Notes under the pieces: model-generated
What the model was told of the DNA's origin: nothing
Seen by the model: the letters and a program-made list of their open reading frames with translations, nothing else
Database searches by the model: none
Source of the DNA: Candidatus Gastranaerophilales bacterium
GTDB lineage: Bacteria; Cyanobacteriota; Vampirovibrionia; Gastranaerophilales; Gastranaerophilaceae
DNA: 64,000 nt
Direction of reading: 5' to 3'
Assembly: GCA_944325945.1 (NCBI GenBank)
Contig: CALVBW010000025.1
Location: 1 to 64,000 of the forward strand
Position numbers and translations under genes: made by a program
Shown: piece by piece, positions 54,710-63,072 of the stretch
How the letters are laid out: every line of letters starts with the position of its first letter
Numbering within the stretch: position 1 is the stretch's first letter

Positions 54710-54977
54710 AGTAACTCATCCTCTGGCAAGGGCAAGTTTCTTCAGTGTTGAAGGCTTTTGTACATCTGTCACAATTCGGTACAATTTTAACCTTTTGACA
54801 AGGGTCGCATTTAGCTTTTTTAACCTTGTGGCATTTTACTTTTTCACACTTATTGCAGTTTCTGAACCCTGTAAACGGATTCAAACTGCCTATACCGTCA
54901 TAAGTCCATGCAAAAGCACCCTGAGCGGGCAGGAAGAAAAATGCGAATAAAGCAAGTGATGCAAGTGTTTTTTTCAT
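54708..54977 (-). CDS. Exported cysteine-rich small protein
   Basis: This 89-residue protein has a clear signal peptide (MKKTLASLALFAFFFLPAQGAFA, cut before W24). The mature 66 residues begin WTYDGIGSLNPFTGFRNC and carry ten cysteines in short pairs: NCNKC, KC, KC, CDPC, NCDRC, CPC. Lysines alternate with them. Such spacing suits disulfides or metal binding in the periplasm or outside. The ribosome site AAAGGAG precedes the ATG. I know of no named family. Its N-P-F-T-G-F segment recalls the F-x-G motif but follows a signal peptide. Confidence 0.8.
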   Translation of the reverse strand: MKKTLASLALFAFFFLPAQGAFAWTYDGIGSLNPFTGFRNCNKCEKVKCHKVKKAKCDPCQKVKIVPNCDRCTKAFNTEETCPCQRMSY

Positions 54978-55105
54978 AATTTACTCCTTTTTTAAAATAG
55001 CCGAACTATATCAGCCACATTACCATTTTAAATCTGCAGATAGATATTTCCACATCAAAACAGGTAATACAATCTAAACAAAAGGAGTTGATAAAAAGTG
55101 CAATA

Positions 55106-55139
55106 AAAAAGCGAACTTCTGATGAGAAGTCCGCTTTTT
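55106..55139. terminator. Terminator of the SLH gene
   Basis: The stem AAAAAGCG-ACTTCT / AGAAGT-CGCTTTTT has one mismatched pair and a GATG loop. On the reverse strand it is followed by six T. It ends the SLH-domain gene. Confidence 0.8.
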
Positions 55140-55158
55140 CAAATTTTAATCAAGCAAA

Positions 55159-56442
55159 TTATTTAACAATGCTTGCGTCATCGCAGAGGATAACATAAAT
55201 TTGTTCGCCTGATTTAGCGTGGTATTTAAGACCCGGAGTTACAAGCCCTAATACCAGACCAACACCTGCGCCGATAGGAGCACCGATTGCGATACCTTTA
55301 CCGATTTCAGCAGGGTTCGGAATGAAGGCGAAACCAACACCGGCACCTGTACCAACAGCACCAAGACCAACAGTCCACAATGCAACTTTACCTGCAGTCA
55401 TCCAAGGGCCTTCTTTCAAAGCATAATCTCTGTAGAAAGGTTTCGCATTCAAATCAACAGTTTTACCGCTTGGCAAGCAAACTTCGTTCAATTGAATATA
55501 AACGCGAGCATTTCTGTTGAACCATTTTTGAGGAACAACTTCAAGTACTTTACCTGTGAATACAGAATTTGCAGGGAACAATACAGTACCTTCTTCAGTG
55601 CAAATATCTTGCGGAGCAATGAATTTAACAGTTTCACCTGCAGATGCAACTTCTGATCTGAATTTATCAGTGAATGCAACGGCAAGAACGTTACCGCTCA
55701 AAACAATGCTTCTTTTGTTTGTAATTTTAACTGAATGATTCGGTGCATTTTTCTTCATATTCAAATGCTCAATAGCAACAACTTTTTCCAAATCAGGACC
55801 AACGTATTCTTCTTTAACAAGACCGATTTTATCTTTTAATCTTGCAAGAAGAACAGCAGCTTCAGCTCTTGTTAAATCATCATTCGGACGCAATTCATTA
55901 GCGTTCGGATAATTTACATAGATACCATAAGCAAGTGATTTAGCATAAGGTCTTTTTGCCCATTGAGCAACCTGATCTGCATCAGAAAAATTATTCAAAA
56001 TAGCGACATCAGCTGCACCGTCTTTTGTAATGTGGCTGATAACTGATTGAACTTCTGATCTTGTCATAACTTTTTGAGGTTTGAAAGTTCTATCAGGATA
56101 ACCGTAAACCAAACCTAATTGTTGAGAACGCAAAATATCAGCGTAATCAGGATTTGAAGATGAAACATCAGTAAAGATATTTTTGATGTTTACATTCAAA
56201 TTGTCATTAGATAAAAGCTTCAATAAAGCTTTAACAAATTCAACTCTCTGAACAGTATCTTCCGGATAGAAGTTACCATCATCAAGAGTCATGATGTTGT
56301 CAGATACAACTTCAACAATTTCAGGTCTTGCCCAGTAATCTTTGCTGACATCCAAAATTTTAACGGATTCAGACGCGAGAACCGGAAGTACATTCCAAGC
56401 CATCAAACTGACAGCCATCAACCCAGCTAAAAGTTTTTTCAT
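55159..56442 (-). CDS. SLH-domain envelope protein with C-terminal glycine-rich segment
   Basis: This 427-residue exported protein has the signal peptide MKKLLAGLMAVSLMAWNVLPVLAS. Three S-layer homology units follow at about 30-195: DVSKDYWARPEIVEVV, FTDVSSSNPDYADILRSQQLGLVYGYPDRTF, and WAKRPYAKSLAYGIYVNYP in sequence with spacing between. SLH domains tie proteins to peptidoglycan-linked polymers. The C-terminal 200 residues hold a beta domain and a glycine-zipper-like hydrophobic stretch (GLGAVGTGAGVGFAF, IGAPIGAGVGLVLGLV). ATG 56442 is preferred for its AAGGA site and signal peptide. In cyanobacteria SLH domains are found on outer-membrane porins; a barrel is not evident here. Confidence 0.88.
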   Translation of the reverse strand: MKKLLAGLMAVSLMAWNVLPVLASESVKILDVSKDYWARPEIVEVVSDNIMTLDDGNFYPEDTVQRVEFVKALLKLLSNDNLNVNIKNIFTDVSSSNPDYADILRSQQLGLVYGYPDRTFKPQKVMTRSEVQSVISHITKDGAADVAILNNFSDADQVAQWAKRPYAKSLAYGIYVNYPNANELRPNDDLTRAEAAVLLARLKDKIGLVKEEYVGPDLEKVVAIEHLNMKKNAPNHSVKITNKRSIVLSGNVLAVAFTDKFRSEVASAGETVKFIAPQDICTEEGTVLFPANSVFTGKVLEVVPQKWFNRNARVYIQLNEVCLPSGKTVDLNAKPFYRDYALKEGPWMTAGKVALWTVGLGAVGTGAGVGFAFIPNPAEIGKGIAIGAPIGAGVGLVLGLVTPGLKYHAKSGEQIYVILCDDASIVK

Positions 56443-56486
56443 AATAATATTCCTTCTCTTACCACTAGTAAACAATTTTTTTTTAT

Positions 56487-56515
56487 AGTATAACGTAATT
56501 ATCATGATTTGTAAA
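56487..56515 (-). promoter_or_regulatory. Promoter of the SLH gene
   Basis: On the reverse strand TTTACA (56510-56515), 17 bases and TATACT (56487-56492) lie 44 bases before the ATG. The leader of about 37 bases includes AAGGA. Confidence 0.6.
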
Positions 56516-56549
56516 GTACCAATTATAAATATACATAAGAGGAGAAAAA

Positions 56550-57986
56550 ATGGAAGATTACGCTATGACGAAAATTGTTGCTACATTAGGTCCTGCCAGC
56601 AACACAAAAGAAAAAATCCGTGAACTTTTTAAAGCCGGAGTTACAATGTTCCGAATAAACTCATCACATGAAACCCCTGAAGTTCACCAAAAAACACTGA
56701 ATTTAATAAGAGAAATTGAAAAAGAAGAAAAACAGCTTATTCCTGTTTTATTAGACCTTCAAGGCCCCAAAATCAGACTTGGAACTCTGGAAGCCCCGAT
56801 AGAAATAAAAAAGAATGACATTTTAAAATTCCGTCATCAGGACAAACAAACCGAAGATATTATTCCGGTTGACTACGCAGGCATAGCAAAAGACGTAAAA
56901 AAAGGTGAAAAAATTCTTATTGACGACGGTAAAATACAGCTCGAAGTTGAAAAAGTCGAACAGGACATTATTTATGCAAAAGTTTTAACCGACGGACTGC
57001 TAAAGCAAAGAAAAGGTATTAATATCCCAGGCTCTACAGGCAGTATTGACGTATTAACCGAACGCGACAGAATTTTTATTGATTTTGCAGTAAAAAATAA
57101 TATTGACTATATCGGTTTATCTTTTGTGAGAACACCTGATGACGTTGCCAAATTAAGAGAAATCTTACATTCAAAAAACAGTGATATAAGAATAATTTCC
57201 AAAATTGAAAAACCTCAAGCCGTTGACAATATTGACGAAATTATTGAACTTTCCGACGGAATTATGGTAGCAAGAGGTGATTTGGGAATTGAAATTTCAA
57301 CGGAAAAAGTCCCGATAGTACAAAAAACAATAATTAAAAAAGCAAATTTCAAAAGCAAAGCGGTAATTGTTGCAACCCAGATGCTTGAAAGTATGATTGA
57401 AAACCCGATTCCAACCCGTGCGGAAGCCTCAGACGTTGCAAACGCAATTTTGGACGGCACCGATGCAATTATGCTCTCAGGCGAAACCGCTGCAGGCAAA
57501 TATCCGGTAGAGGCAGTCAAAATGATGAAATTAATTGCGGAAAATGCCGAAAATAGTCTGTTTTTACACCACAACTGTTTCCCGAAAAGAATGATTGACC
57601 AGAACAATACTCAGGCAATGGCAATAGGCATGGCACTTTCAGATATGATTAAAAAAGTTCCGAATATTAAAGCCATTGTAGCACTTACGGGAAGCGGATT
57701 TACACCTGTATTTTTATCAGAAAGCAAACCGTCCGTTCCTATTCTCGCCTGCTGTCCTGATTTAAAAATCTGCAGAGCAATTAAATTATACAGAGCGGTT
57801 TTCCCGATTACATTCAAATTTGAAAGAAAAATTGACCGTTCTTCTCTCGACAGAATGGATAAATTCTTAATGAAAAAGCTCAATTTTAATTCACACGACA
57901 CTGTAATCATTACAGGCTCCGTTCCAAATGTTCTTGTAGGCGGAACAAACTTTATTAAAATCCACAAAATCGAAGAAACAGCATAA
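56550..57986 (+). CDS. pyk: Pyruvate kinase
   Basis: This 478-residue enzyme turns phosphoenolpyruvate and ADP into pyruvate and ATP, the last glycolytic step. TKIVATLGPAS (about 7-17), MFRINSSHE (about 34-42), VLLDLQGPKIRLG (about 67-79), and IISKIEKPQAVDNIDEII (about 212-229) mark the active site. VARGDLGIEI (about 239-248) and DAIMLSGETAAGKYP (about 305-319) follow. The C-terminal allosteric domain is present. GAGGAG precedes the ATG. A terminator follows immediately. This is a monocistronic gene. Confidence 0.97.
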   Translation: MEDYAMTKIVATLGPASNTKEKIRELFKAGVTMFRINSSHETPEVHQKTLNLIREIEKEEKQLIPVLLDLQGPKIRLGTLEAPIEIKKNDILKFRHQDKQTEDIIPVDYAGIAKDVKKGEKILIDDGKIQLEVEKVEQDIIYAKVLTDGLLKQRKGINIPGSTGSIDVLTERDRIFIDFAVKNNIDYIGLSFVRTPDDVAKLREILHSKNSDIRIISKIEKPQAVDNIDEIIELSDGIMVARGDLGIEISTEKVPIVQKTIIKKANFKSKAVIVATQMLESMIENPIPTRAEASDVANAILDGTDAIMLSGETAAGKYPVEAVKMMKLIAENAENSLFLHHNCFPKRMIDQNNTQAMAIGMALSDMIKKVPNIKAIVALTGSGFTPVFLSESKPSVPILACCPDLKICRAIKLYRAVFPITFKFERKIDRSSLDRMDKFLMKKLNFNSHDTVIITGSVPNVLVGGTNFIKIHKIEETA

Positions 57987-57990
57987 AAAA

Positions 57991-58011
57991 AAGCCCCTTT
58001 TAAAGGGGCTT
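57991..58011 (+). terminator. Terminator of pyk
   Basis: A 9-bp stem AAGCCCCTT / AAGGGGCTT with a TTA loop starts about four bases after the stop codon, preceded by a run of A. The following tract is TAAATTTTCTTT, only partly T. Confidence 0.75.
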
Positions 58012-58185
58012 AAATTTTCTTTAGGAAATAGGAATAGGAAGTTTTTCTCTCTTTTACTTAAACGGAAATAATCTCTCTTCTTAACATCTCTCGTGTTAAT
58101 CTAATGTTCTTATATATATAAAGTATATACTTTTTATTTAAATTCAGAAAGCAAATATTTTGTTACAAAAGTTAATATTAATAAT

Positions 58186-58214
58186 TTGCCAAATAAAAAA
58201 ATTTATACTAAAAT
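58186..58214 (+). promoter_or_regulatory. Promoter of the 66-aa gene
   Basis: TTGCCA (58186-58191), a 17-base spacer and TAAAAT (58209-58214) lie 35 bases before the ATG at 58250. This supports the small downstream ORF being expressed. Confidence 0.55.
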
Positions 58215-58249
58215 AAATATGTAGTTAAGAATAATTTTGGGGTTAAGAG

Positions 58250-58450
58250 ATGCTGGTATCATCCATCGCGAAACTAACCGCCGTTAAACCGGTAAACAAC
58301 AATTATCTGGTAAAAAACACATTTAACGGCGACAAGATGTCCGTTCAAAATGCTCAACAGCAAAATACAATTTCTAACGGCATCAACACTAATATTTCAA
58401 ATACGCTAAACGACACTTCTTGCGGTACGAATTTTAATGTATTAGCTTAA
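58250..58450 (+). CDS. Small asparagine-rich protein, unknown
   Basis: This 66-residue protein is rich in N, T and S, starting MLVSSIAKLTAVKPVNNNYL and containing N-T-F-N-G (about 23-27), a loose version of the F-x-G motif. It has one cysteine and no membrane helix or signal peptide. A good promoter and GGGG nine bases before the ATG support it. It converges with and overlaps the transporter gene by nine bases. The 260-base region before it (from 58012) holds no other gene. Confidence 0.55.
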   Translation: MLVSSIAKLTAVKPVNNNYLVKNTFNGDKMSVQNAQQQNTISNGINTNISNTLNDTSCGTNFNVLA

Positions 58451-59608
58451 TTGTTCGTCAAATAAATATTTAACAAATACAGAAAACATTGCGGGTATAA
58501 CAGAAACACCTAAAAGCACGTTTGTAATGCCGAATTTTTGGGCTACATATCCGTTCAAAGACATAATAAGTGCAACAATTCCCCAGGAAAATCCGTTAAT
58601 AAATCCGCCGATAATGCTTTTGTACTCAGGAATAATGCTCTGAGCCATATTCATAGTGACTGGTACCGCAAGCATAGTAACAAACCCCATAACAAAATAA
58701 ACAGCAAACGAAAATGCCGGAATAGTTTTATAAGTCAACACAAACAAAATCATTAAAGGTAAAGTTGAAATCATGGAAAAATAAAATACATTACGCGTCC
58801 CTACGAGCTTTTCAAATTTATTACTCAGCATTGAACCTATGCCGCCTACAAAAATAAAAATAAATAGTGCCGTGCCGATAAAAAACGGAGAATACCCCAT
58901 ATCTTTCCATAAAAAAGGCAGCAAAATAAAACAAGATGTTGAAATTAACGATTTTAACATGGAAATAACATTCAAAATATTCAATTTACGATTTCCAAGA
59001 ATAGATTTAAATGCTGATTTTAACTCGTAATGAGGTTTTACAATTTTTAAATTGGAAATTTTTGGGACAAATCTAAACATAATACATGCCCAGATAAATC
59101 CTATAATAGAAAGCACCGGCATTTTATTGAGCCCCCAGAACTGTGCCACATACGCAGATAACAGCGGTCCCACAGAATAGCCCAGTGTTCCCATTCCTAG
59201 GAAAATTCCCATATACTTTACGCGGTCGGCGCCCGCATATTTATTTGCAAGCCCAAGAGCTTGAGGGTGAAAAAGACTTGAGCCGAGACTTCCCAGAATT
59301 ATAAAAACAATCATAACCGGCAAAGTTTCAGATGCCGGCGCAAACGGTATAAAACAAGATGTAAAAAGCAACCCCCAGAAAATAAAGGCACGCTTGAGCA
59401 TGTTATCTGCAAAAAAACCGAAAATCGGCTGCAAAAGCGACGAAAAAATATGCGACATACTTAAAACAACAGTCGCAACCGCCATAGAAATCCCGATTTT
59501 AACGGCAATAAACGGCATAATAGGGTTAAGAAACCCTGTGTAAATATCATTTACGAAATGTCCGCCCGCAAGCCAGATCCGCGACAATTTTCCTGATTTT
59601 TTATTCAT
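58442..59608 (-). CDS. Major facilitator superfamily transporter
   Basis: This 388-residue inner-membrane protein has about twelve hydrophobic segments in two halves. The loop between helices 2 and 3 reads FGFFADNMLKRAFIFWG, the family's G-x-x-x-D-x-x-x-R/K pattern. The cytoplasmic centre is basic (SNLKIVKPHYELKSAF). It resembles fosmidomycin-resistance type MFS exporters (GGHFVNDIYTGFLNPIMPF at the start), but substrate is unknown. There is no ribosome site; its promoter ends six bases before the ATG. Confidence 0.87.
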   Translation of the reverse strand: MNKKSGKLSRIWLAGGHFVNDIYTGFLNPIMPFIAVKIGISMAVATVVLSMSHIFSSLLQPIFGFFADNMLKRAFIFWGLLFTSCFIPFAPASETLPVMIVFIILGSLGSSLFHPQALGLANKYAGADRVKYMGIFLGMGTLGYSVGPLLSAYVAQFWGLNKMPVLSIIGFIWACIMFRFVPKISNLKIVKPHYELKSAFKSILGNRKLNILNVISMLKSLISTSCFILLPFLWKDMGYSPFFIGTALFIFIFVGGIGSMLSNKFEKLVGTRNVFYFSMISTLPLMILFVLTYKTIPAFSFAVYFVMGFVTMLAVPVTMNMAQSIIPEYKSIIGGFINGFSWGIVALIMSLNGYVAQKFGITNVLLGVSVIPAMFSVFVKYLFDEQLS

Positions 59609-59614
59609 AAAATT

Positions 59615-59643
59615 ATTATTTTCAAAACATAATTAAAAATCAA
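59615..59643 (-). promoter_or_regulatory. Leaderless-type promoter of the MFS gene
   Basis: On the reverse strand TTGATT (59638-59643), 17 bases and AATAAT (59615-59620) are followed by exactly six bases and the ATG at 59608. No ribosome site is present. Confidence 0.55.
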
Positions 59644-59701
59644 TTGTATTATCTTGACAAAATATGCAAAATTTTCACAAAATCGAAGATTTTGGAAAAA
59701 G

Positions 59702-59766
59702 TAGTCAAACAAGTTCAGGATGACAGAGTAGTGTACTGCCTCAGGCAGTGCGGGATGACGTACTAC
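59702..59766. repeat. Palindromic repeat element next to lgt
   Basis: The core AAACAAGTTCAGGATGAC (59707-59724) matches 17 of 18 bases of the element at 40299-40316. A hairpin ACTGCC-TCA-GGCAGT (59735-59749) and a second GGGATGAC (59752-59759) follow, all inside an outer GTAGT/ACTAC pair (59728-59766). The element covers the lgt stop codon and may form its terminator. Confidence 0.6.
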
Positions 59767-60548
59767 TCATTTACATTACAATTAACCGCCCTTAACCCGA
59801 TGATGCCGGCGATAATTATCAATACAGAAACCACCTGCGCTATCGGGAATCCGCCGATATTTAAAACACTGTCAATTCTGAAATATTCCACGAAAATTCT
59901 AACAAGAGAATACAAAATTAAATACCAGAAAAAAGTACAACCGGCACGCTCACGAGTTTTTTTCAAGATGAAAACAAGTACCATAAACACGACTAAATCC
60001 AAAAAGGATTCATACAAAAACGCAGGATGGAAAAGCTCATAATTCAAAAATTCAACAGGTCTTTGAGAAACAGGGATATAAACTCCCCAATTACCGCCTG
60101 TCGGATACCCGAAGGCTTCCGAATTAAAGAAATTTCCCCATCGACCTACAGACTGAGCAAATATAACGGAACATGCCAGTACATCCAAAAGCTTCAAAAA
60201 ATTAATATGATTTTTTTTAGCGATAAAATAAACAGTAAAAATTCCTGCAATAATCATGCCGTGAATCGACAAACCGCCCTGACGAATATCAAAAATTTCC
60301 AAAGGGTTATGCATATAGTATGGATAATTTACAAGGCAATAGTAAAGCCTTGCGCCAACGATTCCTGTAATAATTACAATCGGAGAATTATCAATAAAAA
60401 AATTTTGAGGAATATCAGAATATTTTTTTGCAAGGATTTCAGATAAACAAACTCCGCAAAAAACCGCAAATGCAAGGATAATTCCATAACAGTAAACTGT
60501 CAAATTTCCAATACAAAATGCAACATCACCCGGAGACTGAATAATCAT
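59763..60548 (-). CDS. lgt: Prolipoprotein diacylglyceryl transferase
   Basis: This 261-residue membrane enzyme attaches diacylglycerol to the lipobox cysteine of lipoproteins. Seven hydrophobic segments are visible. The signature GRWGNFFNSEAFGYPTGG (about 133-150) holds the essential residues. GGLSIHGMIIAG (about 92-103) carries the conserved histidine. It is translationally coupled to the TPR lipoprotein gene before it (TAATG overlap), so the enzyme is co-expressed with a likely substrate. The ATG is 60548. Confidence 0.95.
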   Translation of the reverse strand: MIIQSPGDVAFCIGNLTVYCYGIILAFAVFCGVCLSEILAKKYSDIPQNFFIDNSPIVIITGIVGARLYYCLVNYPYYMHNPLEIFDIRQGGLSIHGMIIAGIFTVYFIAKKNHINFLKLLDVLACSVIFAQSVGRWGNFFNSEAFGYPTGGNWGVYIPVSQRPVEFLNYELFHPAFLYESFLDLVVFMVLVFILKKTRERAGCTFFWYLILYSLVRIFVEYFRIDSVLNIGGFPIAQVVSVLIIIAGIIGLRAVNCNVNE

Positions 60549-61126
60549 TACTCATCAACCATAGCCGGCGCAGAAGAGGCGCTTAGCACTTCAATTTTTT
60601 GTTTAACTTCTGCAGCATCCGCAGATTCAGGAGCTTTTTCAAGATAAGTCTGATAGTTTTTCAATGCGTCATCTTTCAGTGAATTAATTTTTTCCAGAAC
60701 CGCATCTGAAGGTTCATATTTTTCAACTTCATCCGTCAAATCATCCGGTGTATAAATTTCCCCGTCTTCATTAATCCGTACTGTACCGCTTTTCAAATCA
60801 ACTGTCAAATTTTCTTCTGCAACAGCTAAAGAATAATAAGAATCCGGCATGTCAGGTTCCAGATTAATTGCCTCTTTATATGCCGCAATAGCGTTAGCAT
60901 AATCCTCAGCCTGAGTATACGCAACAGCAAGATTATAATGCGTTTCAAAAATTGTATCATCAAGATCAATACTTGATTTCAAACGTTCAATAGCGGCTTT
61001 ATAATCGCCTTCTTCCATATAAATTTTTGCTTTGGAATTCAATTCCTGTACAGCAAAATTGTTAATACAGGCAGTTGACATTACGGATACAAATAATATA
61101 CTTGCCAGTAATAAAGCTTTTTTCAT
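60548..61126 (-). CDS. TPR lipoprotein
   Basis: This 192-residue protein has a signal sequence ending SVMSTAC (residues 14-20), a lipobox with a non-ideal -3 residue. C20 would be lipidated. Two to three TPR units follow (LNSKAKIYMEEGDYKAAIERL, THYNLAVAYTQAEDYANAI, SYYSLAVAEENLTV). An acidic linker and a helical tail rich in A, S and P complete it. It lies directly upstream of lgt, whose product should process it. Ribosome site GAGGGG. TPR lipoproteins often scaffold envelope complexes; the partner is unknown. Confidence 0.87.
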   Translation of the reverse strand: MKKALLLASILFVSVMSTACINNFAVQELNSKAKIYMEEGDYKAAIERLKSSIDLDDTIFETHYNLAVAYTQAEDYANAIAAYKEAINLEPDMPDSYYSLAVAEENLTVDLKSGTVRINEDGEIYTPDDLTDEVEKYEPSDAVLEKINSLKDDALKNYQTYLEKAPESADAAEVKQKIEVLSASSAPAMVDE

Positions 61127-61156
61127 TCAATCCCCTCTTTAAACATCTGTAAAGTA

Positions 61157-61185
61157 ATTATAAGTGAAAAATAAAAATATGGCAA
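61157..61185 (-). promoter_or_regulatory. Promoter of the TPR lipoprotein-lgt operon
   Basis: On the reverse strand TTGCCA (61180-61185), a 17-base spacer and a perfect TATAAT (61157-61162) precede the ATG by 30 bases. Confidence 0.7.
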
Positions 61186-61227
61186 ATTTTATTAATTTAA
61201 GTTACAATTAAAACAAAAGGAGAATAT

Positions 61228-61239
61228 ATGCATGGCTAA
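61228..61239 (+). promoter_or_regulatory. Three-codon upstream ORF overlapping the zinc-finger start
   Basis: ATG CAT GGC TAA at 61228-61239 is five bases from AAAGGAG, the best spacing. It overlaps the real start (61232) in another frame. Ribosomes might start here, stop at once and re-start, which would lower output. Confidence 0.35.
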
Positions 61240-61486
61240 AGTCGTAAAATTAGGGGCAAAAAAAGAACATCCTGAAAAAGAGCACAATGAAGATAATGAC
61301 CTTGTCTATTGCAGTTTCTGCGGCAGACCGAACACACAGGTATTAAAAATGGTACAGGGACCCGGTGTAAATATCTGTTCCGAATGCGCAATGATAGCAG
61401 TTCAATATCTTATACTTAACGACAGAATGCCGTCTGCGGAAGCACAGCAGATTTTGGACGCTTTTTGGGGGAAAGCCAGAAAATAA
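61232..61486 (+). CDS. Stand-alone ClpX-type zinc-binding domain protein
   Basis: This 84-residue protein has the C4 zinc finger of the ClpX N-terminus: YCSFCGRPNTQV (about 26-37) and NICSECAMIAV (about 49-59). A basic leader and a short helical tail flank it. No AAA+ ATPase part follows. In ClpX this domain dimerises and binds substrates and adaptors, so a free copy might act as an adaptor or inhibitor. AAAGGAG is nine bases before the ATG, but an out-of-frame ATG at 61228 is closer. The gene leads a cluster that ends in a Clp ATPase. Confidence 0.87.
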   Translation: MAKVVKLGAKKEHPEKEHNEDNDLVYCSFCGRPNTQVLKMVQGPGVNICSECAMIAVQYLILNDRMPSAEAQQILDAFWGKARK

Positions 61487-63072
61487 TGCCGAACGATACT
61501 GTAAAACAACTTAATCCGTTTGAGATAAAAGCTGAAATAATCAACCTTATTTCAAAATTTAAAGATGTCAATGATATTTCAAACTACATTGACTGTATAA
61601 AACTTCTTGATGCACAGAATGACAAAAAAACCATCTCCAAAATTCTTTTCAAAGAGCTTTACAACTTAAAAACCGATGACGGAACAATTATCTGTTTTTT
61701 ACTTGAAAGATATGCGGATAAAGACGAATTAAGTAAAAAGCTCTGGGAATTACTAAAAAATCCGGTTGTTCCTAATAACGTAAAAATAGTTACGGTAAAT
61801 TTTTTACGCGGACTAGACACAAATTGGGAGCTTGATACGGGTGATGAACTTTTGAATGCGGAAATTCTGGATGCAGATACAAAAAAACTTCTGGATAATG
61901 CGATTGTGAACCCTGAAGTGCAAATCGATTTTCTGGATTTTCTAACCTCTTTAAGCAATAATGACAAAATTACACTGATAAATTCACTTGCGTCCGACTA
62001 TACGGAAGACGCCCTGAGTAATATGCTTATCCCTGTATTTTTGTCACAGCCGGACAGCGACGCGGGGCTTGAAGCACTTAAACTTCTCGGGGAATCCAAA
62101 TCACAGCTGGCATTTCATGCCTTGAACAACGCTTTTGAAACCGCACCCGATAATATAAAACCACTTATCAAAAAAAGTCTTTCGACACTCAAAATTGCAG
62201 GTATCAGAGAAGATAACACACACGAATTTTACAAAAAAATTCTTTCTGAATCCAAGCCGTATAAATTCTGCACAACCTACCCTGACGGGCATGGAAATCA
62301 GGCGCTGATTTTTACGAGGGAAACAAAAGAGGGCAAAATAAGATTTGTTGCGATTGTAATTGATGATTACCACGGAATCAGGGACTGCTTCGGCTTCAAC
62401 GAAATTTCAAAATTTGAATGCGATAAAATAATTGAAAGGTTTTATAAAGACGAAAACGAAGTCTATATAACGCCTGAAAATCTTAAAACAATACTAATAA
62501 ATGCAGAAAAAATTTCACAGAAAAACGCAAATAACTGGCTTTTGCCGTATGAATACATATGCTGGAAAAACCTTTTAAATGATATTGACGGGGACAACAG
62601 ATCATATAGAGAAATTCTTGCGGAAAAATTAACACTTATTCCGCTGACGCAGGAAGATTTTGAAAAAATAACAGACATGGAATTTATTGCCAGATGGTTT
62701 TTAGATGCGGACTACAGCGACGAATTTCAGGATTTGACCCGGAATGTGCCGGAAGATTTTAACCTGTTGGTTGAAAATAACGTTGACAAAGTATTTTATA
62801 AGGAGGAAAATTTTATCTGGACAGAGAGACTTTTGTCCTCAGCGTATTTAAAACTTTGCGAAAATAAATCTGATGAGGCTCAATTATTATACAGCCTTTA
62901 TTATGACGAAAATTTCAAACGGGAGTTTTTCAAATATATTCTTAAAAAAAGTATTTACGAATATTACGTGAGCCTAAAATTCAACACCGAATTAAATAAC
63001 GGCAGATATACGCTTGATGAACTGGATAAAATCATCAAAAAAATTGAGGATTTATGGGTATGTACAAAATAA
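61486..63072 (+). CDS. Helical-repeat protein of unknown function
   Basis: This 528-residue cytoplasmic-looking protein is not recognised. Residues 1-235 are a run of paired helices like HEAT or armadillo repeats (FKELYNLKTDDGTIICFLLE, LEALKLLGESKSQLAFHAL). Residues 255-330 form a distinct alpha/beta stretch with ALIFTRETKEGKIRFVAIVI and DDYHGIRDCFGFNE, and the rest is helical with many aromatic residues. The start is ATG 61486, overlapping the zinc-finger stop (TAATG), so the two are coupled. The end overlaps ruvX by 19 bases. Confidence 0.75.
   Translation: MPNDTVKQLNPFEIKAEIINLISKFKDVNDISNYIDCIKLLDAQNDKKTISKILFKELYNLKTDDGTIICFLLERYADKDELSKKLWELLKNPVVPNNVKIVTVNFLRGLDTNWELDTGDELLNAEILDADTKKLLDNAIVNPEVQIDFLDFLTSLSNNDKITLINSLASDYTEDALSNMLIPVFLSQPDSDAGLEALKLLGESKSQLAFHALNNAFETAPDNIKPLIKKSLSTLKIAGIREDNTHEFYKKILSESKPYKFCTTYPDGHGNQALIFTRETKEGKIRFVAIVIDDYHGIRDCFGFNEISKFECDKIIERFYKDENEVYITPENLKTILINAEKISQKNANNWLLPYEYICWKNLLNDIDGDNRSYREILAEKLTLIPLTQEDFEKITDMEFIARWFLDADYSDEFQDLTRNVPEDFNLLVENNVDKVFYKEENFIWTERLLSSAYLKLCENKSDEAQLLYSLYYDENFKREFFKYILKKSIYEYYVSLKFNTELNNGRYTLDELDKIIKKIEDLWVCTK

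Noticed and set aside
58012-58185. Gap after pyk considered as a small RNA gene
   Set aside because: It has pyrimidine-rich short repeats but no clear promoter-terminator pair or known fold.
59644-60042. Forward ORF overlapping lgt and the repeat element
   Set aside because: It mostly translates the palindromic repeat and the antisense of lgt. Its first codons are the repeat peptide KQVQDD.
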